Part shown: piece by piece, positions 63,497-64,000 of the stretch
How positions within the stretch are numbered: position 1 is the stretch's first letter
Layout: each line of letters opens with the position of its first letter
Origin: Linyphia triangularis
Taxonomy: Eukaryota; Arthropoda; Arachnida; Araneae; Linyphiidae
NCBI GenBank assembly: GCA_963978545.1
Contig: OZ021727.1
Location: 50,721,487-50,785,486 of the forward strand
Direction of reading: 5' to 3'
Length of the DNA: 64,000 nt
The notes under the pieces: generated by a model
Told to the model about the DNA's origin: nothing
Seen by the model: only the letters and a program-made list of their open reading frames with translations
The model's database searches: none
Made by a program: the position numbers and the translations under genes

Positions 63497-63525
63497 GTTC
63501 CCATAGCAACACGAGTCACGTGTGA
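63497..63525. promoter_or_regulatory. X-box-like site 3 with E-box
   Basis: GTTCCCATAGCAAC (63497-63510) is one base off the RFX palindrome and is followed closely by TCACGTG (CACGTG E-box). The region is GC-richer than its surroundings, and a gtgagt donor-like string follows at 63678, compatible with a promoter and a short 5' exon reading right. Confidence 0.45.
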
Positions 63526-64000
63526 ATACCTGTCAATATCATATTTGAACTATGTTTACTAATCATTTTGGGACGATTTATCACATGGAAGGTTTACATA
63601 AAGTCAAGGAAAGTAAGGAAACTGGAATATATATGTGAAAATTGGTTATGGTTTGGGCGTGTAAATGTATGCAAAAGGTGAGTAAATTGTAAAATTTGAA
63701 CTAAATATTATTTTTAACTAGTTTTCCTCCAGATTGATAACTATATACATATTTTGTCAACTTATATTTTTAAGGTTAACATATATGCTTATAATTAAAC
63801 ATTCTGCAAAAATAATTTTAAACATGATAATATAAGTTTTGAGAAAATAGAGTATAGTTGGTAAATTTGAAAAAAGTTTCCATGATTAAAAAATTAATTT
63901 TTAAAATTTTGGTAACTGGAAATATTTATAAACTACATTTTAGTATTTTTTTTTGTAAATTGCAAGCTTTATTAAATAAATTACTTAAATTGTCAGTGTG

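Noticed and set aside
1..64000. CRISPR arrays, operons or prokaryotic gene clusters
   Set aside because: None is present. Spliced exons, SINE and LINE elements and base composition show a eukaryotic nuclear genome.

Overview
The window is AT-rich eukaryotic DNA with long introns, many poly-A/T runs and a dense mix of DNA transposons, Helitrons and a RTE-type LINE. This points to an arthropod nuclear genome. A chelicerate such as a spider is my best guess, but that is inference from gene family and repeat style, not a match I could test.

Only one complete protein-coding gene is convincing. It is a 15-exon gene on the + strand (12937-30552) whose exons join in frame with GT/AG junctions into a 743-codon protein of the nose-resistant-to-fluoxetine (NRF-6) family. 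The protein has a signal peptide, a cysteine-bearing NRF domain and a multi-pass acyltransferase-3 membrane domain. At the left edge (46-222) there is a second, diverged copy of exon 6 of the same family. It has the same 177-nt length, phase and splice sites but carries one in-frame stop, so a paralogue or its relic lies upstream.

Mobile elements fill much of the rest, and several have exact boundaries:
- a foldback Tc1/mariner-type MITE (1185-1387, TA duplication);
- an internally deleted hAT element (2844-3545, 8-bp duplication);
- a non-autonomous hAT-like element (11681-12149, 8-bp duplication);
- a nearly intact Helitron on the - strand (31515-36867, both termini, Rep plus Pif1-like helicase, damaged by two stops and about three frameshifts);
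- an internally deleted RTE LINE (40161-43773, 14-bp duplication) into which a Tc1-like element (41981-43501) has jumped;
- a tRNA-headed SINE (44853-45030, 12-bp duplication) inserted into an older interspersed repeat;
- the 3' end of a second Helitron (48168).
Two unnamed dispersed repeat families occur in several copies (9815, 11088, 44250 and shorter heads; 10425 and 18640).

The right third (45-64 kb) has no recognisable gene. It holds three locally GC-richer islands, each with a near-perfect RFX X-box (49191, 60336, 63497), a candidate first coding exon (53085-53172), a threefold tandem repeat with poly-A-ended units (59451-59998) and a perfect 16-bp-stem hairpin (60583-60629).
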